In this document: positions 16,354 through 25,816 of the stretch, piece by piece
Numbering within the stretch: the stretch's first letter is position 1
How the letters are laid out: each line of letters begins with the position of its first letter
Assembly (NCBI GenBank): GCA_900316345.1
Contig: ONCR01000003.1
Span: 1-52,779 of the forward strand
DNA: 52,779 nucleotides
Reading direction: 5' to 3'
DNA from: an uncultured Eubacteriales bacterium
GTDB taxonomy: Bacteria; Bacillota; Clostridia; Oscillospirales; Acutalibacteraceae
The notes under the pieces: generated by a model
Database searches by the model: none
Told to the model about the DNA's origin: nothing
Seen by the model: the letters and a program-made list of their open reading frames with translations, nothing else
Translations under genes and position numbers: made by a program

Positions 16354-19086
16354 TTAGTGCATTATTTTTCTGAAAAGAGGAATCGCATAAATTATTATTA
16401 CCGCTAAACCGAACAGCAGCTCATACGCCGGAAACAGCAGGTTCAAAAGCCAGTCGGGGCGGCTTTTTATTTTTCTTTCAAAATATGCAAGCGCCGCCGC
16501 AACTCCGAAGGCAAGAAAAACAGCCGTAAATCTGAAATATGCTTTTTTATCGGTAAACTTCAAAGCTATGCTGTTTTTGCCGCCTTTAACCTGAAGCGCA
16601 ACAAAATTGCCTAAAACCTTAATCGGCTCAACCGCCTCGCCGTTAACCGTGCAGCGCCAGTTTTCGCTATATGAAAGCGGTATAAACATAAGCCCGTCGC
16701 TTTTAGCTTTTGCTTCAAGCTTAACCTCGCTTCCGCTGACGGAATAGCTGTTTTTGCCGAGGGAAGCGCAAAGCCCTTCAAGCTTTGAATTATCCATAAA
16801 GCTGAAAATAGCGTTATCAAGCGTTCCGTCCGTCATATCAAGGCTGATTTCAAGCTCGCCGCTGTAGCTTCCGAGCTCTAATACGTTATTATTAAATTCC
16901 TGAGGAAATCTGTAATTATTATCCCTGTTATAGCCCTCTGCATTCTTATATACCTTAATGCGGTTCCCGTTAATGCTGAGAGAATAGAACATTGAATCCT
17001 CGTTATCAAAGCGGAAATAGAGCGTTGAGTTTTCAGGAGCGTTAAGGGTGAAGGTATAAGTATTAACGATGCCCTCGGTATTGCTTGAATGAAGATTGTT
17101 AAGCTCATAGTATTCCGCCTTTGGAAGGCTTTCTGCGTCAATGAGCTGTGGCTCGGCAAGAGTGAAAAGTCCGCTGTCGCCGGTAAGGCTTTTATAAATT
17201 GCATTCTGGTAATCAAAGGTATTGCCGTAATGCTCAAATTCTATTTGCTTAAGCTCGTTATCAAACAGCAACCCGACGGGAAGGGTGAACCTGTTTTTAT
17301 ATATGCCGATTCCCGATTTTGTTTCGCCCGTCTTTTCATAAAGCGAGGGGTTTAACTCCGCCTTTGAAACGCTGTTGGTTATGCTTAAAAGCGAATCGGC
17401 AAAGGCGGTTGAGCCGCTGTCAAGCGTTCGGGTATAGGTTGTCGAAAAGCCGAGCTTTTTAAAGGAATCTATCTGTTCATATTTCAATGAATTAACCCAG
17501 TTTGAAACCGAGGCGGTATCGGCAAAATAGGAATAGTTTGAAATAAGCGAGGTATCGGGATTTTTAACCCTTTGAAATTCATCATTATTGCCGAGCCAGC
17601 CCTTTACTTCAAAGCAATCCGAAAAGTAGCCCGAATAAAGCTCCGCGCGCGTGCTTCCCTCCTCGTTGCCGATAAAGGTATAGGCGTTTGTTGCCATAAG
17701 GGCAAAAACGGAAACGAAAATTACCGCCGTTTTTACCTTATTAAAGCGCGAAACGAGCGCCGCTGTAAGGCCTAAGGTAACGAAAGCAATAAGTATAATA
17801 AACGGAACATAGAGCTTTTTGGGTTCAGCGGCGGGAAGAACCACGTCGTAATAATCCTTAATGCTTTTGATATAACGCTTTGAATAAGCTACCGCAAGAA
17901 CCGCAAATGCAATAAACATAAAGGATGAGCCGTAAACAAGCCATTCCCTTTTTTTGAGCGTTTTTTCCAAATCGGGCAGAACGCGCGTAAGGAAATAGCC
18001 TATAACAAGGGTTGCCCACATTCCGACCATATATCCGTTACGGAACGGGAACATAAGCCTTGAGCCGCCGTGCCACATAAGGTCGGTTGCAAGGCAATAT
18101 GCCTGCATTGCAAGCATAATTCCCGTTAAAGCAAAGAATACGGCATAGCCCCTGTGCTCCTTTTTCTTAATACTGTATAAAACAAGAAGAATAAGGCAGG
18201 CAAAGGCCAGCTCCGCGCCGATGAACATAAACAGCGCGTCATTAATCGTTTTATATCCGATAGTTGAAATAATTGAAAGGTAGTTATCAAGCGGGCTTGA
18301 TATAGCATCGCTCATATTATAATTGAACCTTGCGCTTGAAACGCTTCCGAAAACAAAGCAGTAAATCTGGTACGACGAAGCGATAATTGAAATAAGCGTT
18401 CCTGCGCCGAGGGAATAGACGTTTTTTTTGCGGCTTTCCTTTTCAGCGGCAAAAAAGATATACACTCCTCCGAAAAGCACAAGGGAAACAACGATAAAAA
18501 ATGCCATATAGGTTTGAACCGCGAGCAAATAGGTCATAACCATAATAAAAGGCAGCTTGCTTTTCCCTTTGAACATATTGAGCAGCGCCATTATAAGAAG
18601 CGGATAAAGAGCAACGACGTCAAGCCAGTTGATATTCGTATAATACTGAACGTCATATCCGCAGAAGGTGTAAATCAGCGAAAGCAGGGTGATTTTTTCG
18701 CCTGTAAGCTTCGGGAAGATTTTTGAAAAGGCATAAGACGCGCAGAGTGATATTACTGTCAGCTTTATTATTATCAGCAGCGACACAGCGTCGATAAGCT
18801 TTTCCTTTGAAAAAAGAAGAACAAACCAGGAGGTCGGCGAGGCAAGGCTCATAAGCTCGTTTCTCGCGGCTCCCGCGCCTGCGGTAAAATCAAATACGGG
18901 ACTTCCGCCCTTGAAGGCGTCAATGGTATGGAAAAAATTGGGAAGGTAAAGCTGGTATAAATCGCCGCCCTGTATGTTGCCGCTTCCGAAGGGATAAATC
19001 CCCTTAACGGCATAAATTACAAGCATAATTAATAAGGTAATAAGCGGCGCGGCAAAAATATACAGCCTGCTTTTTTTAGTTTTCAA
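16354..19086 (-). CDS. yfhO: YfhO-family membrane protein
   Basis: A 910-residue membrane protein of the YfhO family (GT-C-like fold), which is linked to glycosylation of lipoteichoic acid or other surface polymers. About a dozen transmembrane helices fill the N-terminal ~460 residues. The first extracytoplasmic loop has the family pattern GGDLYQLYLPNFFHTIDAF with acidic residues near helix 1. A large beta-rich extracytoplasmic domain follows, and a final hairpin of helices ends at residue ~905. The start codon is TTG at 19086, seven bases after GAGGAGG; no better ATG exists nearby. The downstream lipoprotein gene is probably in the same operon. Confidence 0.85.
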   Translation of the reverse strand: MKTKKSRLYIFAAPLITLLIMLVIYAVKGIYPFGSGNIQGGDLYQLYLPNFFHTIDAFKGGSPVFDFTAGAGAARNELMSLASPTSWFVLLFSKEKLIDAVSLLIIIKLTVISLCASYAFSKIFPKLTGEKITLLSLIYTFCGYDVQYYTNINWLDVVALYPLLIMALLNMFKGKSKLPFIMVMTYLLAVQTYMAFFIVVSLVLFGGVYIFFAAEKESRKKNVYSLGAGTLISIIASSYQIYCFVFGSVSSARFNYNMSDAISSPLDNYLSIISTIGYKTINDALFMFIGAELAFACLILLVLYSIKKKEHRGYAVFFALTGIMLAMQAYCLATDLMWHGGSRLMFPFRNGYMVGMWATLVIGYFLTRVLPDLEKTLKKREWLVYGSSFMFIAFAVLAVAYSKRYIKSIKDYYDVVLPAAEPKKLYVPFIILIAFVTLGLTAALVSRFNKVKTAVIFVSVFALMATNAYTFIGNEEGSTRAELYSGYFSDCFEVKGWLGNNDEFQRVKNPDTSLISNYSYFADTASVSNWVNSLKYEQIDSFKKLGFSTTYTRTLDSGSTAFADSLLSITNSVSKAELNPSLYEKTGETKSGIGIYKNRFTLPVGLLFDNELKQIEFEHYGNTFDYQNAIYKSLTGDSGLFTLAEPQLIDAESLPKAEYYELNNLHSSNTEGIVNTYTFTLNAPENSTLYFRFDNEDSMFYSLSINGNRIKVYKNAEGYNRDNNYRFPQEFNNNVLELGSYSGELEISLDMTDGTLDNAIFSFMDNSKLEGLCASLGKNSYSVSGSEVKLEAKAKSDGLMFIPLSYSENWRCTVNGEAVEPIKVLGNFVALQVKGGKNSIALKFTDKKAYFRFTAVFLAFGVAAALAYFERKIKSRPDWLLNLLFPAYELLFGLAVIIIYAIPLFRKIMH

Positions 19087-19117
19087 GCCTTCGCCTCCTC
19101 TTTTTCAATATATTATT

Positions 19118-19146
19118 AATATACAATATAATCCCGATTAATGCAA
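19118..19146 (-). promoter_or_regulatory. Promoter of yfhO-lipoprotein operon
   Basis: Minus-strand TTGCAT (19141-19146), 17 bp, TATATT (19118-19123), about 31 bp before the TTG start. Its -35 box lies just beyond the T-tract of the gdhA terminator, so the two units are packed without spare sequence. Confidence 0.5.
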
Positions 19147-19181
19147 GAAAAAACGGGAGAACGCCGTGCGCTCCCCCGTTA
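19145..19181 (-). terminator. gdhA terminator
   Basis: On the minus strand an ACGGG(G)GAG...CTCCCGT hairpin is followed by TTTTTTC, 13 bp after the gdhA stop. Confidence 0.7.
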
Positions 19182-19193
19182 ATAACGGTAATA

Positions 19194-20543
19194 TTAATAA
19201 ATACCCTGTTGAAGCATTGCTTCCGCAACCTTTTCAAAGCCGGCGATATTAGCGCCTGCTACAAGATCATAACCGAGGCCGTAGCGCTCTGCAGCTTCCA
19301 TTGAATTCTTATGAATATCAATCATAGCCTGATGAAGTCTTGAATCGACTTCCTCCGCTGTCCAGCTGAGACGCGCGCTGTTCTGGCTCATTTCAAGGCC
19401 AGATACGCAAACGCCACCTGCGTTAACTGCCTTTGAAGGAGCGATGATAACGCCCTCTGTTTCTCTGAAGAGGTCAAACGCATCTTCGGTTGTAGGCATA
19501 TTGGCAACCTCGATGTAATACTTTGTTCCGTTAGCAATAATCTTCTTTGCTTCCGCAATAGTAACCTCGTTCTGAGTTGCGCAAGGCATTGCAATATCAA
19601 CCTTAACGCCCCACGGCTTTTCGCCTGCGTGGAATTCAACGCCGAACTTATCTGCGTAATCCTGGCAACGGTCTCTGCCCGAAGCCCTCATCTCAAGAAG
19701 GTAATTAATCTTCTCTTCGGTAACGATACCCTCGGGGTCATAAACATATCCGTCGGGACCTGAAATCGTTACAGCCTTAGCGCCGAGCTCTGCAAGCTTT
19801 TTGCAAGCGCCCCAGGCAACGTTACCGAAGCCTGAAACAGCGACAGTTTTACCCTTAATGCTGTCGTTTTCGTGTTTAAGAACCTCGCAGGTATAGTAAA
19901 CTGCGCCGAAGCCTGTTGCCTCGGGACGGATAAGAGAACCGCCGTAGCTTCTTCCCTTACCTGTAAGAACACCGTTTTCGTAAGCGTCTTTAATTCTCTT
20001 ATACTGGCCGAAAAGGTAACCGATTTCTCTTCCGCCAACGCCGATATCGCCGGCAGGAACGTCAACGTCGGGGCCGATGTGGCGCTGAAGCTCGGTCATA
20101 AACGCCTGGCAGAAACGCATAATTTCGCCCTTGCTCTTGCCTCTCGGGTCAAAGTCAGAGCCGCCCTTGCCGCCGCCCATCGGAAGGCCTGTAAGGGAAT
20201 TTTTAAAGGTCTGCTCAAAGCCGAGGAAGAACATAATTGAACCGTTAACGGTGGGGTGGAAACGAAGGCCGCCCTTATAAGGACCGATAGCGGAATTAAA
20301 CTGAACACGGTAACCTCTGTTTACCTGTGTTTTGCCCTCATCGTCAACCCATGCAACGCGGAAGGTGATGAATCTTTCAGGCTCAATCATACGGCCTAAA
20401 ATATCCTCTTCAATGTACTCCGGATGCTCGTCAACAACCTTTTCAAGTGAGCCGAGAACCTCTTTTACGGTCTGAATAAATTCAGGCTTTTCGGGGTTTC
20501 TCTGCTCCGCAGTTTCAATAACCTTTTGGATGTACTCGTTCAT
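19194..20543 (-). CDS. gdhA: NADP-type glutamate dehydrogenase
   Basis: A 449-residue hexameric glutamate dehydrogenase, interconverting 2-oxoglutarate plus ammonia and glutamate in the cytosol. The active-site stretch LPMGGGKGGSDFDPRGKS holds the catalytic lysine (K126). The substrate-binding YKGGLRFHPTVN (~89-100) and VPAGDIGVGGREIGYLFG follow, and the dinucleotide fold is marked by VSGFGNVAWGA. The length and the 'small hexameric' class fit the NADP-linked assimilatory enzyme of Clostridia. The gene is monocistronic with a near-consensus promoter and its own terminator. Confidence 0.95.
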   Translation of the reverse strand: MNEYIQKVIETAEQRNPEKPEFIQTVKEVLGSLEKVVDEHPEYIEEDILGRMIEPERFITFRVAWVDDEGKTQVNRGYRVQFNSAIGPYKGGLRFHPTVNGSIMFFLGFEQTFKNSLTGLPMGGGKGGSDFDPRGKSKGEIMRFCQAFMTELQRHIGPDVDVPAGDIGVGGREIGYLFGQYKRIKDAYENGVLTGKGRSYGGSLIRPEATGFGAVYYTCEVLKHENDSIKGKTVAVSGFGNVAWGACKKLAELGAKAVTISGPDGYVYDPEGIVTEEKINYLLEMRASGRDRCQDYADKFGVEFHAGEKPWGVKVDIAMPCATQNEVTIAEAKKIIANGTKYYIEVANMPTTEDAFDLFRETEGVIIAPSKAVNAGGVCVSGLEMSQNSARLSWTAEEVDSRLHQAMIDIHKNSMEAAERYGLGYDLVAGANIAGFEKVAEAMLQQGIY

Positions 20544-20576
20544 AGTAACAACTCCTTTGTTTTATTTAACATTAAA

Positions 20577-20605
20577 ATTCTAATACCAGAACAATTTTTT
20601 GTCAA
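20577..20605 (-). promoter_or_regulatory. gdhA promoter
   Basis: Minus-strand TTGACA (20600-20605), a 17-bp spacer and TAGAAT (20577-20582), 33 bp before the gdhA start. This matches the housekeeping sigma consensus closely. Confidence 0.7.
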
Positions 20606-20683
20606 GCCATTTTGAATATTTTGCGTTTATAATTATTACAAATGCCCGGCAAATACGAAATAAAGGTTATTAACGCAAAAGAC

Positions 20684-20714
20684 GAACCGCCGCAGATTAA
20701 ATCCGCGGCGGTTC
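20684..20714 (-). terminator. Terminator-like hairpin after the anti-sigma gene
   Basis: A perfect 10-bp stem GAACCGCCGC/GCGGCGGTTC lies about 55 bp beyond the stop at 20769. On the minus strand it is followed by GTCTTTTG, a short T-tract. Confidence 0.5.
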
Positions 20715-20768
20715 TAAAATAATCAGGTTGCCGGTTAAAAGGAGCAGAACACCATAGCTACGTAATTA

Positions 20769-21740
20769 TTAATCAAAATGCATATAACCGTCTTTATCAA
20801 AGTATAAATTCAGACTTGCCGTTTTAACCGTACCGTCATTAAAGGTTACGGTAAAGGTAATTGTGTCCTTAATTTGCGTAAGGTCAAAGCTCGGGTCTTC
20901 GCTGACAGCGCTTACCAGTTCATCCGAAACATCCCAGAAAAGTAAATAACCTTTATTTGTTTTATAACGGCCTTTTCCGCCCTTTGCATAGCCTGCCTGC
21001 TGTGAATAGCGCAGCTCATCACCTGTCAGTTCCCATTCGTGCCGATACTGGATTGCTTTATAATATTGTTCATAGTATTCCTGCTTTTCCGGCGGAAGCG
21101 CATCAAAATCCTCTATTGCTTCCATTTCTTTATAAACGTCGTCGGGTATTTCAATATCTTCGCAGTACTCGAAATCAAGAATACCGTATCCGCTGACGTT
21201 GTTCACCTTAAAGGATTTAACGTCTGAATAATCCTCAAGATTCAGTTCAAACTCTCCGCCGGACAAGGTATAGAACACGGCGGTTTCTTCCCCGTCCTTG
21301 TTGTAGCAGCTGCGGCTTCCGGAGCCATAGGAAGCGTAGGAACCTTTTTCAGCTTCCCCGTCCATTTCGTTTAAAAGCTTCGTCTGGTCTTTACTTCGGC
21401 GGTTTGCCGCCTCTTCACAAGCCTTTTTATCTGACTTCGGGGCAGTATAAATACCGTAAAATAACGGTTGCTCACTTTTTCCGCCGAAATACAGCTCGCC
21501 GTTATCGCCTGCATAGGCAACAATTACGGTTAAATCATCGCTCTTATCGGTAAAACGGCTTATTCCGAAGCCGCCGCCGATTAAGAGCACAAGCGCAAGC
21601 GCCGCCGCGGCAAGGCGTTTATATGCCGGCTTTATACGCGTTTTTTTCTTATCCGTCGTCATATCAAAAATCCTTTCAATCGCTTCATCCGAGTGACGGA
21701 CTCCTGACATCGCAGCTTTATAAATTTCTCTGTTATTCAT
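20769..21740 (-). CDS. Membrane-anchored putative anti-sigma factor
   Basis: A 323-residue single-span protein. The ~40-residue N-terminal cytosolic part includes SDEAIERIFDMT, then a basic stretch KKKTRIKPAYKR and one transmembrane helix (LAAAALALVLLIGGGFGISRF, ~42-62). An extracytoplasmic domain of ~260 residues follows, acidic and with no recognised fold. The gene overlaps the end of the ECF sigma gene by 8 bp. This architecture and gene order are typical of anti-sigma factors that hold an ECF sigma at the membrane. The assignment rests on context and topology, not on a detected anti-sigma domain. Confidence 0.7.
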   Translation of the reverse strand: MNNREIYKAAMSGVRHSDEAIERIFDMTTDKKKTRIKPAYKRLAAAALALVLLIGGGFGISRFTDKSDDLTVIVAYAGDNGELYFGGKSEQPLFYGIYTAPKSDKKACEEAANRRSKDQTKLLNEMDGEAEKGSYASYGSGSRSCYNKDGEETAVFYTLSGGEFELNLEDYSDVKSFKVNNVSGYGILDFEYCEDIEIPDDVYKEMEAIEDFDALPPEKQEYYEQYYKAIQYRHEWELTGDELRYSQQAGYAKGGKGRYKTNKGYLLFWDVSDELVSAVSEDPSFDLTQIKDTITFTVTFNDGTVKTASLNLYFDKDGYMHFD

Positions 21741-22215
21741 TTATCCAATCATCTCCCAAAATTTCTTTTAAATGATTTCTTGCTCTGTACAGCCTTGTTT
21801 TAACGGCAGAGGGTTTGCATTTTAATATCTCTGCAATTTCATTAATTTGCATATCCTCAAAGTAAAACAGATGCACGGCAAGGCGTTCTTTTTTAGGCAG
21901 GGACATTACCGCATTAAAGACGTCAAGGCTTCTTATACTGTCAAAGGTATAAAGCTCTTTTACCTCGTCAAGCGCGGTGGTTTTTTTAACAAACGGTGAT
22001 TTAAAGCGGTCTTTACATTTGTGAATACAGCTTACCGTAAGCCACTTATCCATATGCACGTCATCGTTAAATGCCTTGTCCGTTTTCCACAGCTTAAGTA
22101 ATACGTCCTGCATAACATCCTCGGCGTCATAGTGATTTTGCAAATATGAAAGAGCTATTAAATACAGCCTGTTACTGTTTCGCTTAACCGCTTTTATATA
22201 TTCATCATTCGTCAT
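21733..22215 (-). CDS. ECF-type RNA polymerase sigma factor
   Basis: A 160-residue sigma-70 family protein with only regions 2 and 4. Region 2 spans ~15-75 (YLQNHYDAEDVMQDVLLKLWK carries the core-binding and -10 recognition helices). Region 4 spans ~105-155 (LPKKERLAVHLFYFEDMQIN followed by the IAEILKCKPSAVKTRLYRAR helix-turn-helix). SD GAGGTGAGG precedes ATG 22215. It is translationally coupled to the putative membrane anti-sigma factor downstream, so it likely responds to an envelope signal. Confidence 0.9.
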   Translation of the reverse strand: MTNDEYIKAVKRNSNRLYLIALSYLQNHYDAEDVMQDVLLKLWKTDKAFNDDVHMDKWLTVSCIHKCKDRFKSPFVKKTTALDEVKELYTFDSIRSLDVFNAVMSLPKKERLAVHLFYFEDMQINEIAEILKCKPSAVKTRLYRARNHLKEILGDDWINE

Positions 22216-22230
22216 TCCCTCACCTCTTTT

Positions 22231-22279
22231 TGAAAGGACCTTTCACCTATAAAGCGATTCAAGTATATTAAAGGTTACA
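22231..22279 (-). promoter_or_regulatory. Possible ECF autoregulatory promoter and palindrome
   Basis: Upstream of the sigma gene the minus strand reads TGTAACCTT (22271-22279), an ECF-like -35 element, with TCGCTT 16 bp further on as a weak -10. A 15-bp palindrome TGAAAGG-T-CCTTTCA (22231-22245) lies between this and the SD and could be an operator or a leader hairpin. The assignment is tentative. Confidence 0.3.
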
Positions 22280-22289
22280 TTTTATTTCA

Positions 22290-22327
22290 ACAAAAAAATC
22301 GGAAAAGTCGAATGACTTTTCCGATTT
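22290..22327 (-). terminator. clpC operon terminator
   Basis: A perfect 14-bp stem AAATCGGAAAAGTC/GACTTTTCCGATTT with loop GAAT starts five bases after the clpC stop and is followed on the minus strand by seven T. Confidence 0.88.
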
Positions 22328-22331
22328 ATAT

Positions 22332-24761
22332 TTATGCCGCGAAGGTGAATTCGCCTTCATTAAAATCTACCCTGCAGGTGTCGCCCGATTTCAGCTTATC
22401 TTCAAGAATCAGCTCTGAAAGCTTATCCTCAATTTTCTGTTGAATTTCGCGGCGAAGCGGCCTTGCTCCATAGGTTTTATCAAAGCCGGCCTCTGCAAGA
22501 GCGCTTACTGCGTTATCGCTTACCTCAAGGCTTATATCCATCTCGCCGAGGCGTTTTTCAAGCGTTTTAAGCATTCTTCTTGCAATTTCCTCAATATCGC
22601 TTTTCTCAAGCTGGCTGAAAACTATAATCTCGTCAAGCCTGTTAAGAAATTCGGGCTTAAAGGTTTTCTTTAAATCGCCCATAACAAGCTCTTCAATATT
22701 CTTGTTTTCGTCCTTGCTTTCGCCGAAGCCGAGGGACTGCCTTTGTTCGGTGATTTTTGAAGCGCCTACATTTGAGGTCATTATGATAATTGCGTTTTTG
22801 AAGGAAACCGTTCTTCCCTGCGAATCGGTTAAAACGCCGTCCTCAAGAATCTGAAGAAGCATATTGAATACGTCGGGGTGGGCCTTTTCAATTTCATCAA
22901 AAAGAACAACGCTGTATGGCTTTCTTCTGATTTTTTCGGTAAGCTGACCGCCCTCGTCAAAGCCTACGTAGCCCGGAGGCGAACCGATAAGCTTTGATAC
23001 GGTATGCTTTTCCATATACTCGCTCATATCAAGCTTGATAATTGCGTTTTCATCGCCGAACATAGCTTCTGCAAGCGTTTTGCAAAGCTCGGTTTTACCT
23101 ACGCCCGTAGGGCCGAGGAAGATAAACGAGCCGATAGGCCTGTTCGGGTTTTTAAGCCCTACCCTGCCGCGGCGGATTGCCTTTGCAATAGAGGTTACCG
23201 CCTTATCCTGACCGACGATTCTTTTATGAAGAATGCTTTCCATATTAAGCAGTCTTTCGCTTTCCTCCTTTGAAAGCTCGGTTACGGGAATACCCGTCCA
23301 TGAGGAAACAACCGAGGCAATCTCGTCCGTTGTTACGGATTTAACCTCGTGAGAGGAGGAATTGCGCCATTTTTCCTTTTCGCCGCTGAGCAAATCCTGA
23401 AGCGATTTTTGCTTATCGCGAAGCTTGGCGGCATTTTCGTAATCCTGGGAGGTTATTGCGCTTTGCTTTTCCTGTTCAAGACGCTTGATTTCCGCTTCCA
23501 TATCCTTAAGGTTTTGCGGTATAGTATAGGTTTTAAGCCTTACGATTGACGCCGCTTCGTCAATAAGGTCAATCGCCTTATCGGGAAGAAAGCGGTCCGC
23601 AATGTAACGGGAGGACATTTTAACAGCGTTTTCAATAGCCTCGTCGGTAATCTTTACCTTATGGTGAGCTTCGTATCTGTCGCGAAGGCCCTTAAGGATT
23701 TCAACGGTTTCCTCCTCGCTCGGCTCGCCTACGGTTACGGGCTGAAAACGTCTTTCAAGCGCAGCGTCCTTTTCAATATTCTTGCGGTATTCGTCAATGG
23801 TGGTTGCGCCGATAACCTGGATTTCGCCCCTTGCAAGCGAGGGCTTTAGGATGTTCGCCGCGTCGGCAGCGCCCTCCGCCGCGCCTGCGCCGATAATGGT
23901 ATGAACCTCGTCAATGAAAAGGATAACGTTCCCCGCGTCGCGTACCTCGTCCATCGCCTTTTTAATTCTTTCCTCAAAGTCGCCGCGGTATTTTGTTCCC
24001 GCAACCATTGAGGTTAAATCAAGCGCTACTATTTTTTTATCCTTAAGAAGCTCGGGAACCTCGTCCTCAACAATCTTAAGCGCAAGCCCTTCGGCTATAG
24101 CGGTTTTACCTACGCCGGGTTCGCCGATTAAGCAGGGGTTATTTTTATTCCTTCTGCAGAGAATCTGAATAACTCTCTTAATTTCATTTTCCCTTCCGAT
24201 TACGGGGTCAATTTTACCCTCCTTGGCAAGCTCGGTTAAATTCTTGCCGAAATCGTCAAGGGTAGGCGTTTTGCTTTTGCCTTTTTTTGAGGTTTTTGTG
24301 CTTCTGCGCTCGTCGGTTTCTCCGCCCGAAACAGACTGGACTATATCCTGAAGCAAAGCTTCGTCATATGCGCCGAGCTCATTTAAAAACTTAACGGCAT
24401 AGCTGTCCGTTTCCTTAAGAAGGGATATAAGAAGGTGCTCGGTTCCTACAAAGGAATGCATCATTCCCCTTGCAATCTGGAAGGAAAGCTCGATTATACG
24501 CTTTGACCTCGGCGTAAAATCCTCGGGCGAAAGCCTCGTGGGGCTGCCCGAACCGATTTCGCTTCTAATAAGCGCGTCAACCTTTTCCTCGGTTATCCCC
24601 TTGTTTTCAAGAACGGTTGCCGCAATGCCCGTTCCCTCTTTAATTAATCCTATTAATATATGCTCACTGCCCACGTAATTATGGCCGTATTCCTCGGCGG
24701 CAGTGATTGCGAGGTTAAGCACCTCGTTAGCCTTTTGAGTAAAAGAATTGAATCTGTACAT
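22332..24761 (-). CDS. clpC: ClpC AAA+ unfoldase
   Basis: An 809-residue Hsp100 ATPase that unfolds substrates for ClpP. A double Clp_N domain fills ~1-145 and D1 has Walker A GEPGVGKT at 213-220. The middle domain has a UVR-like helix ([17 protein letters not shown]), and D2 has [11 protein letters not shown] near 548 and a C-terminal ClpB_D2-small domain. The middle UVR segment and position in the ctsR operon identify ClpC rather than ClpB or ClpE. It is the fourth gene of ctsR-mcsA-mcsB-clpC, 53 bp after mcsB with a strong SD (AAGGAGG). McsB-phosphorylated proteins are the expected substrates. Confidence 0.96.
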   Translation of the reverse strand: MYRFNSFTQKANEVLNLAITAAEEYGHNYVGSEHILIGLIKEGTGIAATVLENKGITEEKVDALIRSEIGSGSPTRLSPEDFTPRSKRIIELSFQIARGMMHSFVGTEHLLISLLKETDSYAVKFLNELGAYDEALLQDIVQSVSGGETDERRSTKTSKKGKSKTPTLDDFGKNLTELAKEGKIDPVIGRENEIKRVIQILCRRNKNNPCLIGEPGVGKTAIAEGLALKIVEDEVPELLKDKKIVALDLTSMVAGTKYRGDFEERIKKAMDEVRDAGNVILFIDEVHTIIGAGAAEGAADAANILKPSLARGEIQVIGATTIDEYRKNIEKDAALERRFQPVTVGEPSEEETVEILKGLRDRYEAHHKVKITDEAIENAVKMSSRYIADRFLPDKAIDLIDEAASIVRLKTYTIPQNLKDMEAEIKRLEQEKQSAITSQDYENAAKLRDKQKSLQDLLSGEKEKWRNSSSHEVKSVTTDEIASVVSSWTGIPVTELSKEESERLLNMESILHKRIVGQDKAVTSIAKAIRRGRVGLKNPNRPIGSFIFLGPTGVGKTELCKTLAEAMFGDENAIIKLDMSEYMEKHTVSKLIGSPPGYVGFDEGGQLTEKIRRKPYSVVLFDEIEKAHPDVFNMLLQILEDGVLTDSQGRTVSFKNAIIIMTSNVGASKITEQRQSLGFGESKDENKNIEELVMGDLKKTFKPEFLNRLDEIIVFSQLEKSDIEEIARRMLKTLEKRLGEMDISLEVSDNAVSALAEAGFDKTYGARPLRREIQQKIEDKLSELILEDKLKSGDTCRVDFNEGEFTFAA

Positions 24762-24814
24762 AGTTATTCCTCCTTATGCGTTCGGCAGAGAGCTTAAGGA
24801 GCAATCCGCCGTAG

Positions 24815-25816
24815 TTATTCGAGCCTCTCCCTTACAAGCTGGGCGCGCAGCTTTGAACAAAGTTGTTCGTTAAGCTCAGCGCCCGAGGACGCTGTTAAGG
24901 TTGCATTCTGAAGCTCATAAAGCATATTGCCTATAGTTTTGTAATCAATATCAAGGTATTTGAGGCTTGAACCGAGACGGGCAAGCGAAAGAGTATTCAA
25001 AAACTCGTCAAAATCAAGCTTGCGGGCTGATTTAAGTATGCCCATTGTACGGTAGATTTTATCCTCAAAATCAATGTTTTCTTTAAGCTGTTCCCTCGCC
25101 TTTCGCTCCTGCTTAACAATCTGGTCGCAGATGGCGTTGATATTATCAATCGCGCTTTTTTCGCTTATGCCGAGGGAAACCTGGTTTGAAAGGATATAAA
25201 TATCCCCTGCGCCGTTTTTAAACATCTCGCGAAGCGAAAGCCCGAGCTTGCCGACCATAGCCGTTAAGCGGTAAACCGCGTTAGACGAAGCGAGCGCAGG
25301 AAGATGAAGCGCAAGCGAAGCCTTAAGACCGGTTCCGAGATTCACGGGGGAAGCCGTTAAAAAGCCGAGCTTATCCGAAAACGCGATGTTAAGCGTTTTA
25401 ATGAAAACGTCGTCAAGCTCATCCGCTTTTTTATACGCTTCCTCAAGGCTCTGCCCCGACGAAAAGGCGCTAATTCTTATATGGTCCTCCTCGCAGAGCA
25501 TAATTGAAACGTCCTCATCCTTTGAAAGCATAAAGGAAGCTTTTTCCTTATTCCTTAAAAACTCCCTGCTTATAAGCTGCTTTTCGGCGTAGGACATAGC
25601 CTGCGCGTCGCTCAAGGGTTCAAGATTTACCATATCAAACTCGTTGGCAAGAGCGGAGCTTTTAATCGCCGCATAAAGCTTTTTTGTTACGTTTTTACGT
25701 ATTTCATCGCTCATTTTTGACGGGAACGGAGAATCCGCCAGATTTCTTGCGAGCCTTATCTTTGAAAACATTACGACGTCGGAATTATTGCCGCTTCCCT
25801 GATACCACTTACTCAT
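24815..25816 (-). CDS. mcsB: McsB protein-arginine kinase
   Basis: A 333-residue protein of the phosphagen-kinase family that phosphorylates arginine in misfolded proteins and in CtsR. Family marks include VVMFSKIRLARNLADSPFP near the N-terminus, SLNPVNLGTGL-like SPVNLGTGLKASLALHLPAL (~162-180) and DIYILSNQVSLGISE (~205-220), which form the nucleotide and transfer site. Its start codon shares one base with the mcsA stop (TAATG), so the two are translationally coupled, as expected for the McsA-McsB complex. Confidence 0.94.
   Translation of the reverse strand: MSKWYQGSGNNSDVVMFSKIRLARNLADSPFPSKMSDEIRKNVTKKLYAAIKSSALANEFDMVNLEPLSDAQAMSYAEKQLISREFLRNKEKASFMLSKDEDVSIMLCEEDHIRISAFSSGQSLEEAYKKADELDDVFIKTLNIAFSDKLGFLTASPVNLGTGLKASLALHLPALASSNAVYRLTAMVGKLGLSLREMFKNGAGDIYILSNQVSLGISEKSAIDNINAICDQIVKQERKAREQLKENIDFEDKIYRTMGILKSARKLDFDEFLNTLSLARLGSSLKYLDIDYKTIGNMLYELQNATLTASSGAELNEQLCSKLRAQLVRERLE

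Noticed and set aside
20641..20721. 26-codon plus-strand reading frame starting ATGCCCGGC
   Set aside because: It has no SD and most of it is the anti-sigma terminator hairpin; the coding look is produced by the GC-rich stem.
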